A stretch of 64,000 bases of DNA from Oscillospiraceae bacterium (GTDB taxonomy: Bacteria > Bacillota > Clostridia > Oscillospirales > Oscillospiraceae). How positions within the stretch are numbered: position 1 is the stretch's first letter; the number at the start of each line of letters is the position of its first letter. The position numbers and the translations under genes were made by a program. The notes beneath the pieces were generated by a model. That model made no database searches, was not told the DNA's origin, and worked only from the letters and a program-made list of their open reading frames with translations. Location: the NCBI GenBank assembly GCA_009784725.1, contig WQXS01000001.1, forward strand, positions 108,451-172,450, read 5' to 3'. Positions 1-7,472 of this stretch are shown here, one piece after another.

Positions 1-290
1 GGTTTTTCGCAAAGAACATGAAGTCCCTTGTTCAGTGCCATAATAGTCAGCCCCGGATGCTGATAATGCGGAACGGCAATAAGAACGCTGTCACAGGTGT
101 CGCTGTTTATCAGCTCCTCGCCTGTCTTGAACACTTTAACCTCGGGCAATTTTTCCTTCACCGGGATACAGAGTGATTCATTATAGTCAGCTACCGCCGT
201 AAGCTCTATCTCAGGGGTTTTGCCGTCAATAATCAAATTGGAATGTATAGTCCCCATATTCCCCATACCGATAATTCCAAGCTTTATCAT
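1..290 (-). CDS. Gfo/Idh/MocA-family oxidoreductase, N-terminal part (runs off window)
   Basis: Reading leftward from an ATG at 288-290, the protein begins with a Rossmann fingerprint (GIIGMGNMG) and reaches the family motif CEKP at the window edge, about 96 residues in. These are the NAD(P)-binding half of Gfo/Idh/MocA sugar dehydrogenases; the substrate domain lies outside the window. An AAGAAAGGA ribosome site precedes the ATG. The next gene upstream on the same strand is a sugar-isomerase-like TIM barrel, a pairing common in inositol and sugar catabolic operons. The substrate cannot be told from this fragment. Confidence 0.85.
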   Translation of the reverse strand, partial: MIKLGIIGMGNMGTIHSNLIIDGKTPEIELTAVADYNESLCIPVKEKLPEVKVFKTGEELINSDTCDSVLIAVPHYQHPGLTIMALNKGLHVLCEK

Positions 291-312
291 AAAAATTATT
301 CCTTTCTTGTGA

Positions 313-339
313 ACACAGGGGGACAGATCCCTTGTGTCA
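313..339. repeat. GGGGACRG-family dispersed repeat, single unit
   Basis: ACACAGGGGGACAG...TTGTGTCA lies between the first two genes. It is a diverged half-unit of the palindromic family found at many sites in this window (ACAGGGGGACGGTTC type). Confidence 0.6.
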
Positions 340-374
340 TTTCTGCATTACCATGGGTATTATTATAAGCATTA

Positions 375-1130
375 TTATGAGTACCCCAAAGCCTTGAGAT
401 TATCGTAGCTTTTCTTTAAGCAGGCGAACGGGCTTCCGATACAATCATCCTGCTCGACAAGCAAATACTCCGTTCCTGCTTTTTCGAATGCTTTGAGATA
501 TTTCGGGAAATTGAGATTCCCTTCCATAACCGGTGACATATACGGCTTTCCGGAAATCATTTCCAAATCCTTCAAATGGACACAGGGGAGCCGCCCGCTA
601 AGGCGTTCTATCCAGTCCTCGACATCACAGCCTGCAACCTGAACCCAATATGTATCAAGGGTAATCCCAAGCTCATCCGGCGAAAACGCATCAAGCAGGT
701 ATTCCAAAATATATTTCCCGTTAAATCTTTGGAACTCAAAATCGTGATTATGGTACATAAACAGCTTACCCGCAGCGGCAATTTTCCTTGCAGGCTCAAG
801 ATAATCAACAGCAAAACGCTCAATCCAGTCAGGCTCAAGATATTTCCCGGGCATAGCACCGATTCCGATATGCTTACACCATAAAATATCATGCTCGGCT
901 ATAACATTATCTGTATCATATAACACCCTGTCCGGCGGGGTGTGGGTAAGTACAATCTTCAAATCAAAGCTGTCGCAAATATCACGGACGGTTTTTTGCG
1001 GTATCGGGCCTATAGCGGAAATCTGTACCGTTTTGTACCCGATCTCTGCAACACGCTTCATAGACTCTCTGAAATCCCGTTCATTCTGGCAATAATCCCT
1101 CAATGTATAAAGCTGCGCTCCAACTTGCAT
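375..1130 (-). CDS. Sugar phosphate isomerase/epimerase (xylose-isomerase-like TIM barrel)
   Basis: A 251-residue protein starting MQVGAQLYTLRDY, the usual opening of the AP-endonuclease-2 / xylose-isomerase-like TIM-barrel family, with conserved metal-site segments such as YHNHDFEF, LDTYWVQVAG, VHLKD and a C-terminal VEQD. Members isomerise or epimerise sugars or inositols, usually as dehydrogenase partners, which fits the oxidoreductase gene immediately downstream. The ATG at 1130 has an AAAGGAT site. The frame stays open upstream only because it reads through the long hairpin repeat, so the longer form is rejected. Substrate unknown. Confidence 0.85.
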   Translation of the reverse strand: MQVGAQLYTLRDYCQNERDFRESMKRVAEIGYKTVQISAIGPIPQKTVRDICDSFDLKIVLTHTPPDRVLYDTDNVIAEHDILWCKHIGIGAMPGKYLEPDWIERFAVDYLEPARKIAAAGKLFMYHNHDFEFQRFNGKYILEYLLDAFSPDELGITLDTYWVQVAGCDVEDWIERLSGRLPCVHLKDLEMISGKPYMSPVMEGNLNFPKYLKAFEKAGTEYLLVEQDDCIGSPFACLKKSYDNLKALGYS

Positions 1131-1190
1131 AATTACATTTATCCTTTCTTTTCTCTTAAAACCATTATGTAGAATGATGCAAAAGATGTC

Positions 1191-1409
1191 AAGGGGGAGG
1201 GGTTTGTGTTTTGTGATTTGCAAGTGCGACTTAGGGTTAGTAAAATTAATTTCCTTTCGCTCAGATGAAACGTCGTGTTTCAACAGAGCGCCCTTCGGCG
1301 TCTTATGGCTCGCTTGCGAGACATTGACTTGAGTGTGCGAAAACTAATTTTACTAACCCTAAGTCACACTACAAGCAAATCAAAAACACAACCTTGTCCC
1401 CCTGCTTCC
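1191..1409. repeat. Long-hairpin repeat element, copy 1
   Basis: An imperfect inverted repeat of about 60 nt per arm (1191-1250 against 1342-1402). It encloses a core containing TTTCCTTTCGCTCAG, GAAACGTCGTGTTTC and AGAGCGCCC. Copies 2 (11988-12168) and 3 (22921-23102) share the core layout and the GGAAGCAG terminus, but their arm sequences differ. It sits between the isomerase gene and the promoter of the M23 peptidase gene. Confidence 0.8.
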
Positions 1410-1428
1410 ACAAGTAATAGTGGTTGAC

Positions 1429-1457
1429 TTGAAATCCATACGGATAAATGGTATAAT
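1429..1457 (+). promoter_or_regulatory. SigA-type promoter for the M23 peptidase gene
   Basis: TTGAAA at 1429-1434 and a perfect TATAAT at 1452-1457, separated by 17 nt, lead into the GGAGAG ribosome site of the gene starting at 1483. Confidence 0.75.
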
Positions 1458-1482
1458 GTGTGATTGGAGAGCATGAAAACGG

Positions 1483-2811
1483 GTGCTTGAGAAAGGTTAT
1501 ATAACATTGCAAGGACAAACAGAAATAAAAAAAATTGAGTCAAACAGAGCATGGCACAAAAAGCTTGCGGTTGCCGTAACAGCTGTGGTGCTTTGTTTGG
1601 TGTCGTTAATTATTATCTCCGGTTTTACGGGAAATACAGCATCTGCAAGGGTTACACAAACGCAGATTAACAGATTAAGAGCTGAAAAACGCGAGTATGA
1701 GAAGCAAAAAAACGAAGTTCAAACTAAAATAGATGCGATTGAATTCGAACGCATGGCTGAAATGGAAAAAAAGGAAATCCTTGATACCCGCATTACACTG
1801 ACCGACCTTGAAATTAAAAATACAACCGAAACAATTGAACAGCTTCATCTTCTTATCAGAGAAATGGAGTATGACGTTTTTCTTGCACAGGCAAATGAAG
1901 AGTCGCAGTTTCAAAAATACCGCAGCCGTGTCCGCGATATGGAGGAAAATGGAATATATTCATATCTCGAAATAATATTTGATTCCACAAGTTTTTCCGA
2001 TTTGCTTGCAAGGCTTGATTTTGTCGCAGATATAATGCGTGCCGATAAAACATTGTTTGACAGCCTTCAAATTGCAAGAAGTGAAACCGAAGAAGCAAAA
2101 GCCGATTTAGAAGAAACAAGGGAAGAGCTTGAAGAGGAAAAAATAGAGCTTGAAATTAAAGAAGCCGAGCTTCTGGTGCAGCTTGAAGAAGCACATGAAA
2201 TAATATTTAAACTGGAAGCGGACATTGAAACCGAAAGCGAAATGCGCGACCAGCTTATTGCCGAAGAAAACCGGATACAAAGAGAAATCAACGTTGCAGT
2301 GGAAAGACTCAGAAAGCAGCAGGAAGCCGAGAGAGAAAGACTGCGGCGTCTGAGAGAACAGCAGAACCGTGCGCAATCAAACACCGGAAGCGGCAGCACA
2401 ACCGGAAGCTCCGGTGGAGACGGAGGCGGGTCAAGTGCAACCATGAAGTTTGCATGGCCGGTCCCGGGCGGAAGTACAATCAGCAGATGGGGTGCATCCC
2501 GCGGCAGCAGAGTACACCAGGGCCATGACATCGGCGGTGCTCACGGAGCAAATGTTATTGCTGGTGAGTCCGGAACAGTAATAAAAGTAGCATATGGCTC
2601 GGGCTACGGCAATTATGTAACAATTGCTCACGGAAACGGTATACAAACATTATACTCCCATCTCAGCTCAAGCATTGTAAACGTCGGCGATTACGTAACA
2701 AGAGGACAGGTCATCGGCTACGTCGGCTCAACAGGCAACGCAACAACCCCGCATCTCCACTTCGAAGTCTTCGTAAACGGCAGAAGAGTAAACCCCGCCA
2801 ACTGGCTATAG
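1483..2811 (+). CDS. Coiled-coil M23 peptidase (EnvC/NlpD-like murein hydrolase)
   Basis: A 442-residue protein. A short cytoplasmic N-terminus and one membrane segment (about residues 27-48) precede a long glutamate-rich coiled coil (about 55-310), a Gly/Ser linker, and a C-terminal M23 metallopeptidase domain. The zinc ligands are visible: HQGHD (His345, Asp349) and HLHFE (His424, His426). These proteins cut peptidoglycan cross-bridges at the cell surface during division or growth; in Firmicutes the coiled-coil type is often linked to FtsEX control. The GTG start follows GGAGAG by about 12 nt. A five-codon ORF (1473-1490) overlaps the start and may be a leader peptide or chance. Confidence 0.9.
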   Translation: MLEKGYITLQGQTEIKKIESNRAWHKKLAVAVTAVVLCLVSLIIISGFTGNTASARVTQTQINRLRAEKREYEKQKNEVQTKIDAIEFERMAEMEKKEILDTRITLTDLEIKNTTETIEQLHLLIREMEYDVFLAQANEESQFQKYRSRVRDMEENGIYSYLEIIFDSTSFSDLLARLDFVADIMRADKTLFDSLQIARSETEEAKADLEETREELEEEKIELEIKEAELLVQLEEAHEIIFKLEADIETESEMRDQLIAEENRIQREINVAVERLRKQQEAERERLRRLREQQNRAQSNTGSGSTTGSSGGDGGGSSATMKFAWPVPGGSTISRWGASRGSRVHQGHDIGGAHGANVIAGESGTVIKVAYGSGYGNYVTIAHGNGIQTLYSHLSSSIVNVGDYVTRGQVIGYVGSTGNATTPHLHFEVFVNGRRVNPANWL

Positions 2812-2852
2812 TGTGAAAAAGTGATTGACAAAAAATAATGCAACAAATAACT

Positions 2853-2887
2853 TGCGATAGGGAAACCACTCCCTGTCGCAGTTTTTT
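2853..2887 (+). terminator. Rho-independent terminator
   Basis: The stem TGCGATAGGG / CCCTGTCGCA has an 8-nt loop and is followed by GTTTTTT. It lies just after the M23 gene. A near-identical stem recurs at 3814-3850. Confidence 0.85.
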
Positions 2888-2945
2888 AAATGGAACAATA
2901 TTATTTATTATACGTCATATCTAAAAAACAATGGTGGTGAATAGT

Positions 2946-3785
2946 ATGAAACGTATGATAATGTTTCTCGCAGTGCTGATGGTGACTGTGCTGTTTAGCG
3001 GAGTTACTGCATTGGCTGATTCCTTTGTGACTCCCGCACCGGCAATGGTGGAATCTGAAGACGGCTCGCATGTGTTTTCTTTCAACCCGGATAACAGCAG
3101 TGAATTTCCCGAAATGGGTGTTTACCGTAACACAGAACCGTTAGAGCTTGTTTACGCTATCAATTTCGGTTCCATAACGTTTTTGAATGATTTTTACTTT
3201 TCCGCAGACATGAAATACTTTGTCCATTTCCCGACTATAACTCAAGACACTGTGTTACTCTTTTATGAAGACGGTATCCTGATGGAGAGCTACAGGATTC
3301 CAAATCTTGTAAAAGACAAACGTGTAGTTTCGTACAGTGTAAGTATGGCAATGTGGTATGACTTTAACAGCAGAATACTTGATGTTGAAAACAACACATT
3401 TACAGTGACCACTAATGATGACTTAACATACGTTTTCGACATTACGACAGGCAAAGCCATCAAAGGTGATATAATTACCACAGATGAAATATGGTCTCCC
3501 TTCAACACTATGGAAGAAGGCCCCCCAAGGACACCACACGACGATGCTCATATAACGGATCTCGTATCTGACCTGTCAGATTATATAACAGAGAGTGGCT
3601 CTGTTGACCTACAGCTTGATGATGGTCAGATAGTAACCGTAACCATTGCCAATGCAGACACTATACAACCGGATGAAGCAGCAAGACCACCAATGGATAC
3701 ATCTCTGCTAATCGGCATAATTGCAATGGCTGCCTTCACAGCAGGCCTTGTCGTACTTCTTTTGTTGGTAAAACGCAAAAAGTAA
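2946..3785 (+). CDS. Secreted, C-terminally membrane-anchored protein of unknown function
   Basis: A 279-residue protein with a signal peptide (MKRMIMFLAVLMVTVLF, probable cleavage near ALA-D at about residue 25). An extracellular region without a recognised fold covers about residues 26-245, and a C-terminal hydrophobic segment ends in KRKK, as in membrane-anchored surface proteins. There is no LPXTG motif. The ATG at 2946 is preferred over the one at 2931 because GGTGGTGA (2933-2940) is then correctly spaced. It is bracketed by two near-identical terminators, so it is probably monocistronic. The family was not recognised. Confidence 0.8.
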   Translation: MKRMIMFLAVLMVTVLFSGVTALADSFVTPAPAMVESEDGSHVFSFNPDNSSEFPEMGVYRNTEPLELVYAINFGSITFLNDFYFSADMKYFVHFPTITQDTVLLFYEDGILMESYRIPNLVKDKRVVSYSVSMAMWYDFNSRILDVENNTFTVTTNDDLTYVFDITTGKAIKGDIITTDEIWSPFNTMEEGPPRTPHDDAHITDLVSDLSDYITESGSVDLQLDDGQIVTVTIANADTIQPDEAARPPMDTSLLIGIIAMAAFTAGLVVLLLLVKRKK

Positions 3786-3813
3786 ATCTTATTAGAATAT
3801 TACTTGATAATAA

Positions 3814-3850
3814 TGCGACAGGGAAACGGCTCCCCTGTCGCAAGTTTTTT
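3814..3850 (+). terminator. Rho-independent terminator (twin of 2853-2887)
   Basis: The stem TGCGACAGGG / CCCTGTCGCA with the same stem sequence as the preceding terminator is followed by AAGTTTTTT. The loop differs. Confidence 0.85.
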
Positions 3851-3888
3851 ATTAGATATAATAAGGTAAAATAAAACTAAAATCTGGC

Positions 3889-3915
3889 TAAAGTTTTAGC
3901 ATCTTCTTCCGATAT
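3889..3915 (+). promoter_or_regulatory. SigD/FliA (sigma-28) type promoter
   Basis: TAAA at 3889-3892, exactly 15 nt, then TCCGATAT at 3908-3915. This closely matches the flagellar sigma-28 consensus TAAA-N15-GCCGATAA. No SigA-like boxes were seen here. It points toward 3999 and 4143. Confidence 0.7.
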
Positions 3916-3998
3916 AACGTATATGGGTATTTATCGCTATTTTGCATAAATATGTTAGGAATGGATTCCGCGCCCATTTAATTCACGGAGGAAGATAA

Positions 3999-4073
3999 AT
4001 GCAAAGCATAGGATTAGTAATAAAAATAATTAATACTACCGCTAACCGAAAACAATCAAGCATTACAGTTTGA
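3999..4073 (+). CDS. Possible small ORF (24 aa) in a SigD-driven leader
   Basis: ATG at 3999 follows an excellent ribosome site (ACGGAGGAAGATAA), and the frame runs 24 codons to TGA at 4071. The peptide begins MQSIGLVIKI and is basic toward its end. The strong ribosome site makes translation plausible, but the peptide has no recognised family. The reading frame may instead be a remnant of a flagellar-regulon gene. It lies between the sigma-28-type promoter and the coiled-coil gene at 4143. Confidence 0.35.
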   Translation: MQSIGLVIKIINTTANRKQSSITV

Positions 4074-4142
4074 TAATTTTGGTTGAGCGGTTAAATTTGT
4101 TTCAGCAATAACATAAATTTAAGGATAGTTGGAGGACTTCTT

Positions 4143-5012
4143 ATGAATTTGATGGGAACAATTAATCAAAGGCATACAAGCCGGTATGTGCGGCATTCAC
4201 AAAATAAGCAGAACACACCTGTTGCTGTAAAAAATCCTGTTGAGAAAACATCACCTTATACGAATAAGACTGATACATCAGATATTCTTGATTTGTCCGG
4301 TATGAAAAACAAAGGTGGAGCAAAAACATATCAAGATGACGAATCAGCAGCAATTTTGGAACTGACCGAAGAAGCAAGAGAAAAGCTTAGTACTAAGTCG
4401 ATTAGAGAAAACGAGCGAGCTGAAGAAGTCGAAGGTGAGGGTGAAGACATTCGTCCTTCCGATGAAACACGCAAGCTGACCCGGATGTTGGTCAATGCAA
4501 AAACACCGGATGAAGTACAAGGCGTTCTTGCTGATACATATAATCACATGAGAGAATGGCAAAAACTTGCTGCCAACGGTGATAAAGAAGCTATAAAGGT
4601 TGTCAGAAAACTCAACAGACTAGTTTCCAGAGGAAACCGGAAAATCACCGATCTAAACAAAGAAATAGTCATGCACCAAAGACAACAACGTGCTGAAAAA
4701 GCTGAAAAAAACCAACAGGCAAAAAGATTAGAACAAGAATTAAAAGAAGCTCAACGTGAACGCAAAGCAAGAGAACGCCGGTACTTGCGAGACCGCGATA
4801 ACGATAACGAAGATGAAGAATCCGAATTCGGCCCGACAATGGCAGAAACCGAAGCCATAATAAGACAACTCGCCGGCCAAATGGCAGCATTGAAAACAAA
4901 CGCCGTTGATGCAACAAATACCGGCTCCTTCGATGGCACAACGGACATAGGCATGAGCGACAGCAGCATCGAAAGCGCCGAAGTATCAGGACAGGAAACA
5001 ACAGACGAATAG
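4143..5012 (+). CDS. Conserved-looking coiled-coil protein, probable SigD (motility) regulon member
   Basis: A 289-residue hydrophilic protein with no signal peptide. Residues 1-100 are low-complexity and Ser/Thr/Asp-rich; about 110-175 form a compact helical segment (around DEVQGVLADTYNHMREW and VVRKLNRLVSRGNRKI); about 175-225 are a highly charged KAEKNQQAKRLEQELKEA-type coiled coil; the tail is acidic then Ser/Thr-rich. GGAGG lies 7 nt before the ATG; a second ATG three codons later is possible. The sigma-28-type promoter 230 nt upstream suggests co-expression with late flagellar genes. No family is recognised; a flagellar accessory or chaperone-like role is only a guess. Confidence 0.7.
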   Translation: MNLMGTINQRHTSRYVRHSQNKQNTPVAVKNPVEKTSPYTNKTDTSDILDLSGMKNKGGAKTYQDDESAAILELTEEAREKLSTKSIRENERAEEVEGEGEDIRPSDETRKLTRMLVNAKTPDEVQGVLADTYNHMREWQKLAANGDKEAIKVVRKLNRLVSRGNRKITDLNKEIVMHQRQQRAEKAEKNQQAKRLEQELKEAQRERKARERRYLRDRDNDNEDEESEFGPTMAETEAIIRQLAGQMAALKTNAVDATNTGSFDGTTDIGMSDSSIESAEVSGQETTDE

Positions 5013-5161
5013 TAAAAATCCCGACATGAAACTATTGAGAAATTGAATAAATTGATGAAATATAATTATAGAAATGAATACCCTACACTTCTCGAAGGCT
5101 TGCGTTCCGACGCTTGCGATTGACGTAGAGAGTGCGGGGTGTTTGTTGTTATAATCTTCAC
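5013..5161. other. Intergenic segment with imperfect inverted repeat
   Basis: After the coiled-coil gene, an imperfect hairpin (CCCTACACTTCTC near 5082 against GAGAGTGCGGGG near 5130) encloses GCTTGCGTTCCGACGCTTGCG. It could be a weak terminator or a decayed repeat. Nothing else was recognised before the promoter at 5162. Confidence 0.3.
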
Positions 5162-5190
5162 TTGTCAATCTATGTTGTGTATAGTATAAT
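5162..5190 (+). promoter_or_regulatory. SigA-type promoter for the PIN-domain pair
   Basis: TTGTCA (5162-5167), a 17-nt spacer and a perfect TATAAT (5185-5190), about 44 nt before the PIN gene start. Confidence 0.75.
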
Positions 5191-5233
5191 AACATTAGTA
5201 TTTACAGGTGTTTTATAGATAGGAAGTTCAAGC

Positions 5234-5728
5234 ATGGAAAAGAAAAAAGTATATATAGAAACAACATTGTTTAGTTACTACTTTGACGAGGACAGAGATG
5301 CTCATGCTGATACAATTACCTTGTTTGAAGAATGTTCAGAGGGTAAGTTTGAACCATACACATCAGACTATGTTATCAGAGAAATTGAAGATACACCCTC
5401 TGACGAAAAACGTGAAAAAATGCTTTCTCTTATTACCAAGTATGAAATAACTGTTTTAGAAGCTACCAATGAAACAAATGAACTTGCAGGACGTTATGTT
5501 TCCGATGGAGCACTTTCGCAAGGTTCATTGATAGATGCAAGTCACATTGCTGCTGCTGCGGTAAATGATTTAGATATGATTGTCAGTTTGAACTTCCGGC
5601 ATATCGTAAAAGAAAAAACAATTCAACTCACAAATGCAATTAACACCCTGCAAGGTTATAGAAAAGTAAAAATCAAATCTCCAATGGAGGTGATTGACAG
5701 TGAAAAAACCAGATACGATTTTGGATGA
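5234..5728 (+). CDS. PIN-domain protein, probable type II toxin
   Basis: A 164-residue PIN-like protein opening MEKKKVYIETTLFSYYF. Acidic residues expected for Mg2+-dependent RNA cleavage are visible: Glu9 (in the place of the usual first Asp), Glu50/Glu52, Asp101 in LIDASHIAAAAV, and Asn120 in the final strand (VSLNFRH). This VYIET variety is usually annotated as a VapC-like type II toxin. The 3' end overlaps a 57-residue ORF by 29 nt, a translational-coupling layout typical of toxin-antitoxin pairs, though here the toxin-like gene comes first. AGGAAG precedes the ATG. Confidence 0.75.
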   Translation: MEKKKVYIETTLFSYYFDEDRDAHADTITLFEECSEGKFEPYTSDYVIREIEDTPSDEKREKMLSLITKYEITVLEATNETNELAGRYVSDGALSQGSLIDASHIAAAAVNDLDMIVSLNFRHIVKEKTIQLTNAINTLQGYRKVKIKSPMEVIDSEKTRYDFG

Positions 5729-5873
5729 GATCCATACAACCCGCTGCAATATTGAAGAGCAAACTAAAAATATGACAAGCTCAGAGAGGACAGCGTATTT
5801 TAATAAAGCAGGTGCGACTGCTGCACTTAAGTATGGATTTAAGCGTGTTGCCAAACCAAAACAAAAAGTATAA
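5700..5873 (+). CDS. Small partner of the PIN protein, putative antitoxin
   Basis: A 57-residue basic ORF with a GTG start at 5700, preceded by GGAGGTGATT inside the end of the PIN gene. It reads MKKPDTILDEIHTTR then a helical stretch and a Lys-rich tail. It overlaps the toxin-like gene, so the two are very likely co-translated. Small helical proteins after VYIET-type PIN genes are expected to neutralise them, but the fold is not a recognisable RHH, AbrB or Phd domain. Function is inferred from position. Confidence 0.6.
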   Translation: MKKPDTILDEIHTTRCNIEEQTKNMTSSERTAYFNKAGATAALKYGFKRVAKPKQKV

Positions 5874-5899
5874 TACTAAACGATTGACTCTAAAAGTAG

Positions 5900-6136
5900 G
5901 AAGCAGAGGGACAGAACACAATCTTAAATGCGTTCTTTAGTAACAGAACTGCTCAAATCCAAAATGCTCACCTTCTGTTTAGCGAAGTGTTCGGAGCAAA
6001 TGTCGACAGAAATGGTAATGTATCTGCAAATATCAGAGGTTCAACAAACTTCTCAACAATGATAGACGAGCTATACCAAAAGTATTACAAAACATGGACA
6101 ATAAGCGATTGGCAACGACTTCGGGATTCGTTATAA
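5900..6136 (+). pseudogene. 3' remnant of an unidentified gene
   Basis: The frame is open from 5900 to TAA at 6134. It encodes a protein-like C-terminus (LLFSEVFGANVDRNGNV then YQKYYKTWTISDWQRLRDSL) but has no start codon with a ribosome site. The upstream end coincides with a GGAAGCAGAGGGACAG sequence resembling the terminus of the long-hairpin repeats, which may mark a deletion or insertion junction. The parent family is not identified. It overlaps the fucosidase gene end by 6 nt on the other strand. Confidence 0.45.
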
Positions 6137-7399
6137 CCCGAAAAATCCTTTGAGCTTTATGGGTACCGGGTAATCGTCATATCTTTCAATGGGTAGTTCT
6201 GTGGTGTATATGGGGAGTTTTACTTTTGTGTCGCCGGGAGGTAGGTTGTCGATGATTGCATATAAGTCGTTGGATTTTCGAGTGTAAAAGACATCTGCTC
6301 CGTTGGGGAGGGTGTCTTTTTGGCGTTCATGCCAAATGCGTGTTCCGTAAATTGAGTCGCCGTATTTTTTGAGCCATGCACCTAAGTCTTTGAGACGTAA
6401 AATTTGATTTTCGGGAATTGTACCGTCTGCTCTCGGACCTACGTTGAGTAAAAGGTTTCCGTTGTGGCTTGTAAATTCAACAAGCATCCTGACAAGATTA
6501 CGTCCGGATTGCACGGTTTCGTCACCCTCGTTAATGTTATAGCCGAATGACAGCCCCATACCGCGGCTCATTTCCCATTTTTTCTCAAGCGAACGCCTGC
6601 CGATTAAATATTCTGCCGTCATGTGGTCGTACCAGTCACAGCTGAAGCGGTCATTTATAACACCATCGGGGACATTGTTGTAATAATGCGAAAACAACCA
6701 TGGCAAATCCCTGATACCCTTATCAGGCCATCCGATATCACCCCACAAAAGCGAAGGCTTATATTTATCAATAAGCTCCATTGCCTGATTAAAGGAATAG
6801 TCCGAAAAACTGTATGTCTGGTTATAATCCTTGCTGATATCGCCGGTATGCGGGTAAGGATAAGTTGTCCAGTCAAGCAACCCCGAGTAATATGTTCCCA
6901 TACGGAGCCCCTCGGTTCTTACAGCCGAAGCAAGCTCACCTGTAAGGTCACGTTTCGGACCGAGATTCATGCTGTTATAATCTGTAAACTCGGACGGATA
7001 TAAGCAAAATCCATCATGATGTTTTGTTGTAAGTACAACATATCCCGCACCCGCTTCTTTAAATAATTTTGCCCACTCTGCAGGATTCCATTTTTCACAG
7101 GTAAAGGAATCTGCAAACTTTTCATATGGAAAATCGGCTCCGTACGTTTTATTATGATGAACTCGGGCGGGTGAGTTTTCGATTCGTATGGTATTTTGAT
7201 ACCACTCTGCATACGGATTATGCGTAAACCATTCAAGCTCGGACGGAGCGCCGCCAAGCTCCCATGTAACCTCCGCCCACGCAGGCACCGAGTACAAGCC
7301 CCAATGAATAAAAATACCAAGCTTCGAATCATCATACCAGCTTGGTAAACCATGTGTTTCAACACTTTCCCATGTAGGCTTAAAAACTTGCTCATTCAT
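6131..7399 (-). CDS. Alpha-L-fucosidase, GH29
   Basis: A 422-residue intracellular-type glycoside hydrolase (no signal peptide) with GH29 signatures in order: GIFIHWGLYSVPAW (29-42), TKHHDGFCLYPS (about 125-136), LLWGDIGWP with the expected nucleophile Asp221, and HNGNLLLNVGPRADGT near the C-terminus. It would remove alpha-L-fucosyl residues from imported host or plant glycan fragments. The ATG at 7399 is chosen because AAGGAG lies 8 nt upstream; the frame is open two codons further to a GTG. It lies upstream on the minus strand of the remnant, with no obvious operon partner. Confidence 0.9.
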   Translation of the reverse strand: MNEQVFKPTWESVETHGLPSWYDDSKLGIFIHWGLYSVPAWAEVTWELGGAPSELEWFTHNPYAEWYQNTIRIENSPARVHHNKTYGADFPYEKFADSFTCEKWNPAEWAKLFKEAGAGYVVLTTKHHDGFCLYPSEFTDYNSMNLGPKRDLTGELASAVRTEGLRMGTYYSGLLDWTTYPYPHTGDISKDYNQTYSFSDYSFNQAMELIDKYKPSLLWGDIGWPDKGIRDLPWLFSHYYNNVPDGVINDRFSCDWYDHMTAEYLIGRRSLEKKWEMSRGMGLSFGYNINEGDETVQSGRNLVRMLVEFTSHNGNLLLNVGPRADGTIPENQILRLKDLGAWLKKYGDSIYGTRIWHERQKDTLPNGADVFYTRKSNDLYAIIDNLPPGDTKVKLPIYTTELPIERYDDYPVPIKLKGFFGL

Positions 7400-7432
7400 A
7401 AACACATCTCCTTATATTTTATATCGTAATGC

Positions 7433-7472
7433 GCACAGGGGGACGGTTCTCTTGTGCTGTCCCCCTGTGCTG
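7433..7472. repeat. GGGGACGG-family palindrome
   Basis: GCACAGGGGGACGG ... CTGTCCCCCTGTGC forms a near-perfect inverted repeat between the fucosidase gene and the stop codon of the next minus-strand gene. It may also act as a terminator-like hairpin for the gene at 7473. Confidence 0.75.

Noticed and set aside
1131..1283. N-terminal extension of the TIM-barrel gene to 302 residues
   Set aside because: The extension is translation of the long-hairpin repeat and the same pseudo-peptide start appears at copy 2; the ATG at 1130 has its own ribosome site and family-typical start.
3850..4142. c-di-GMP riboswitch ahead of the SigD-linked gene
   Set aside because: No GEMM-type core sequence was found; only a promoter and a small ORF can be supported.
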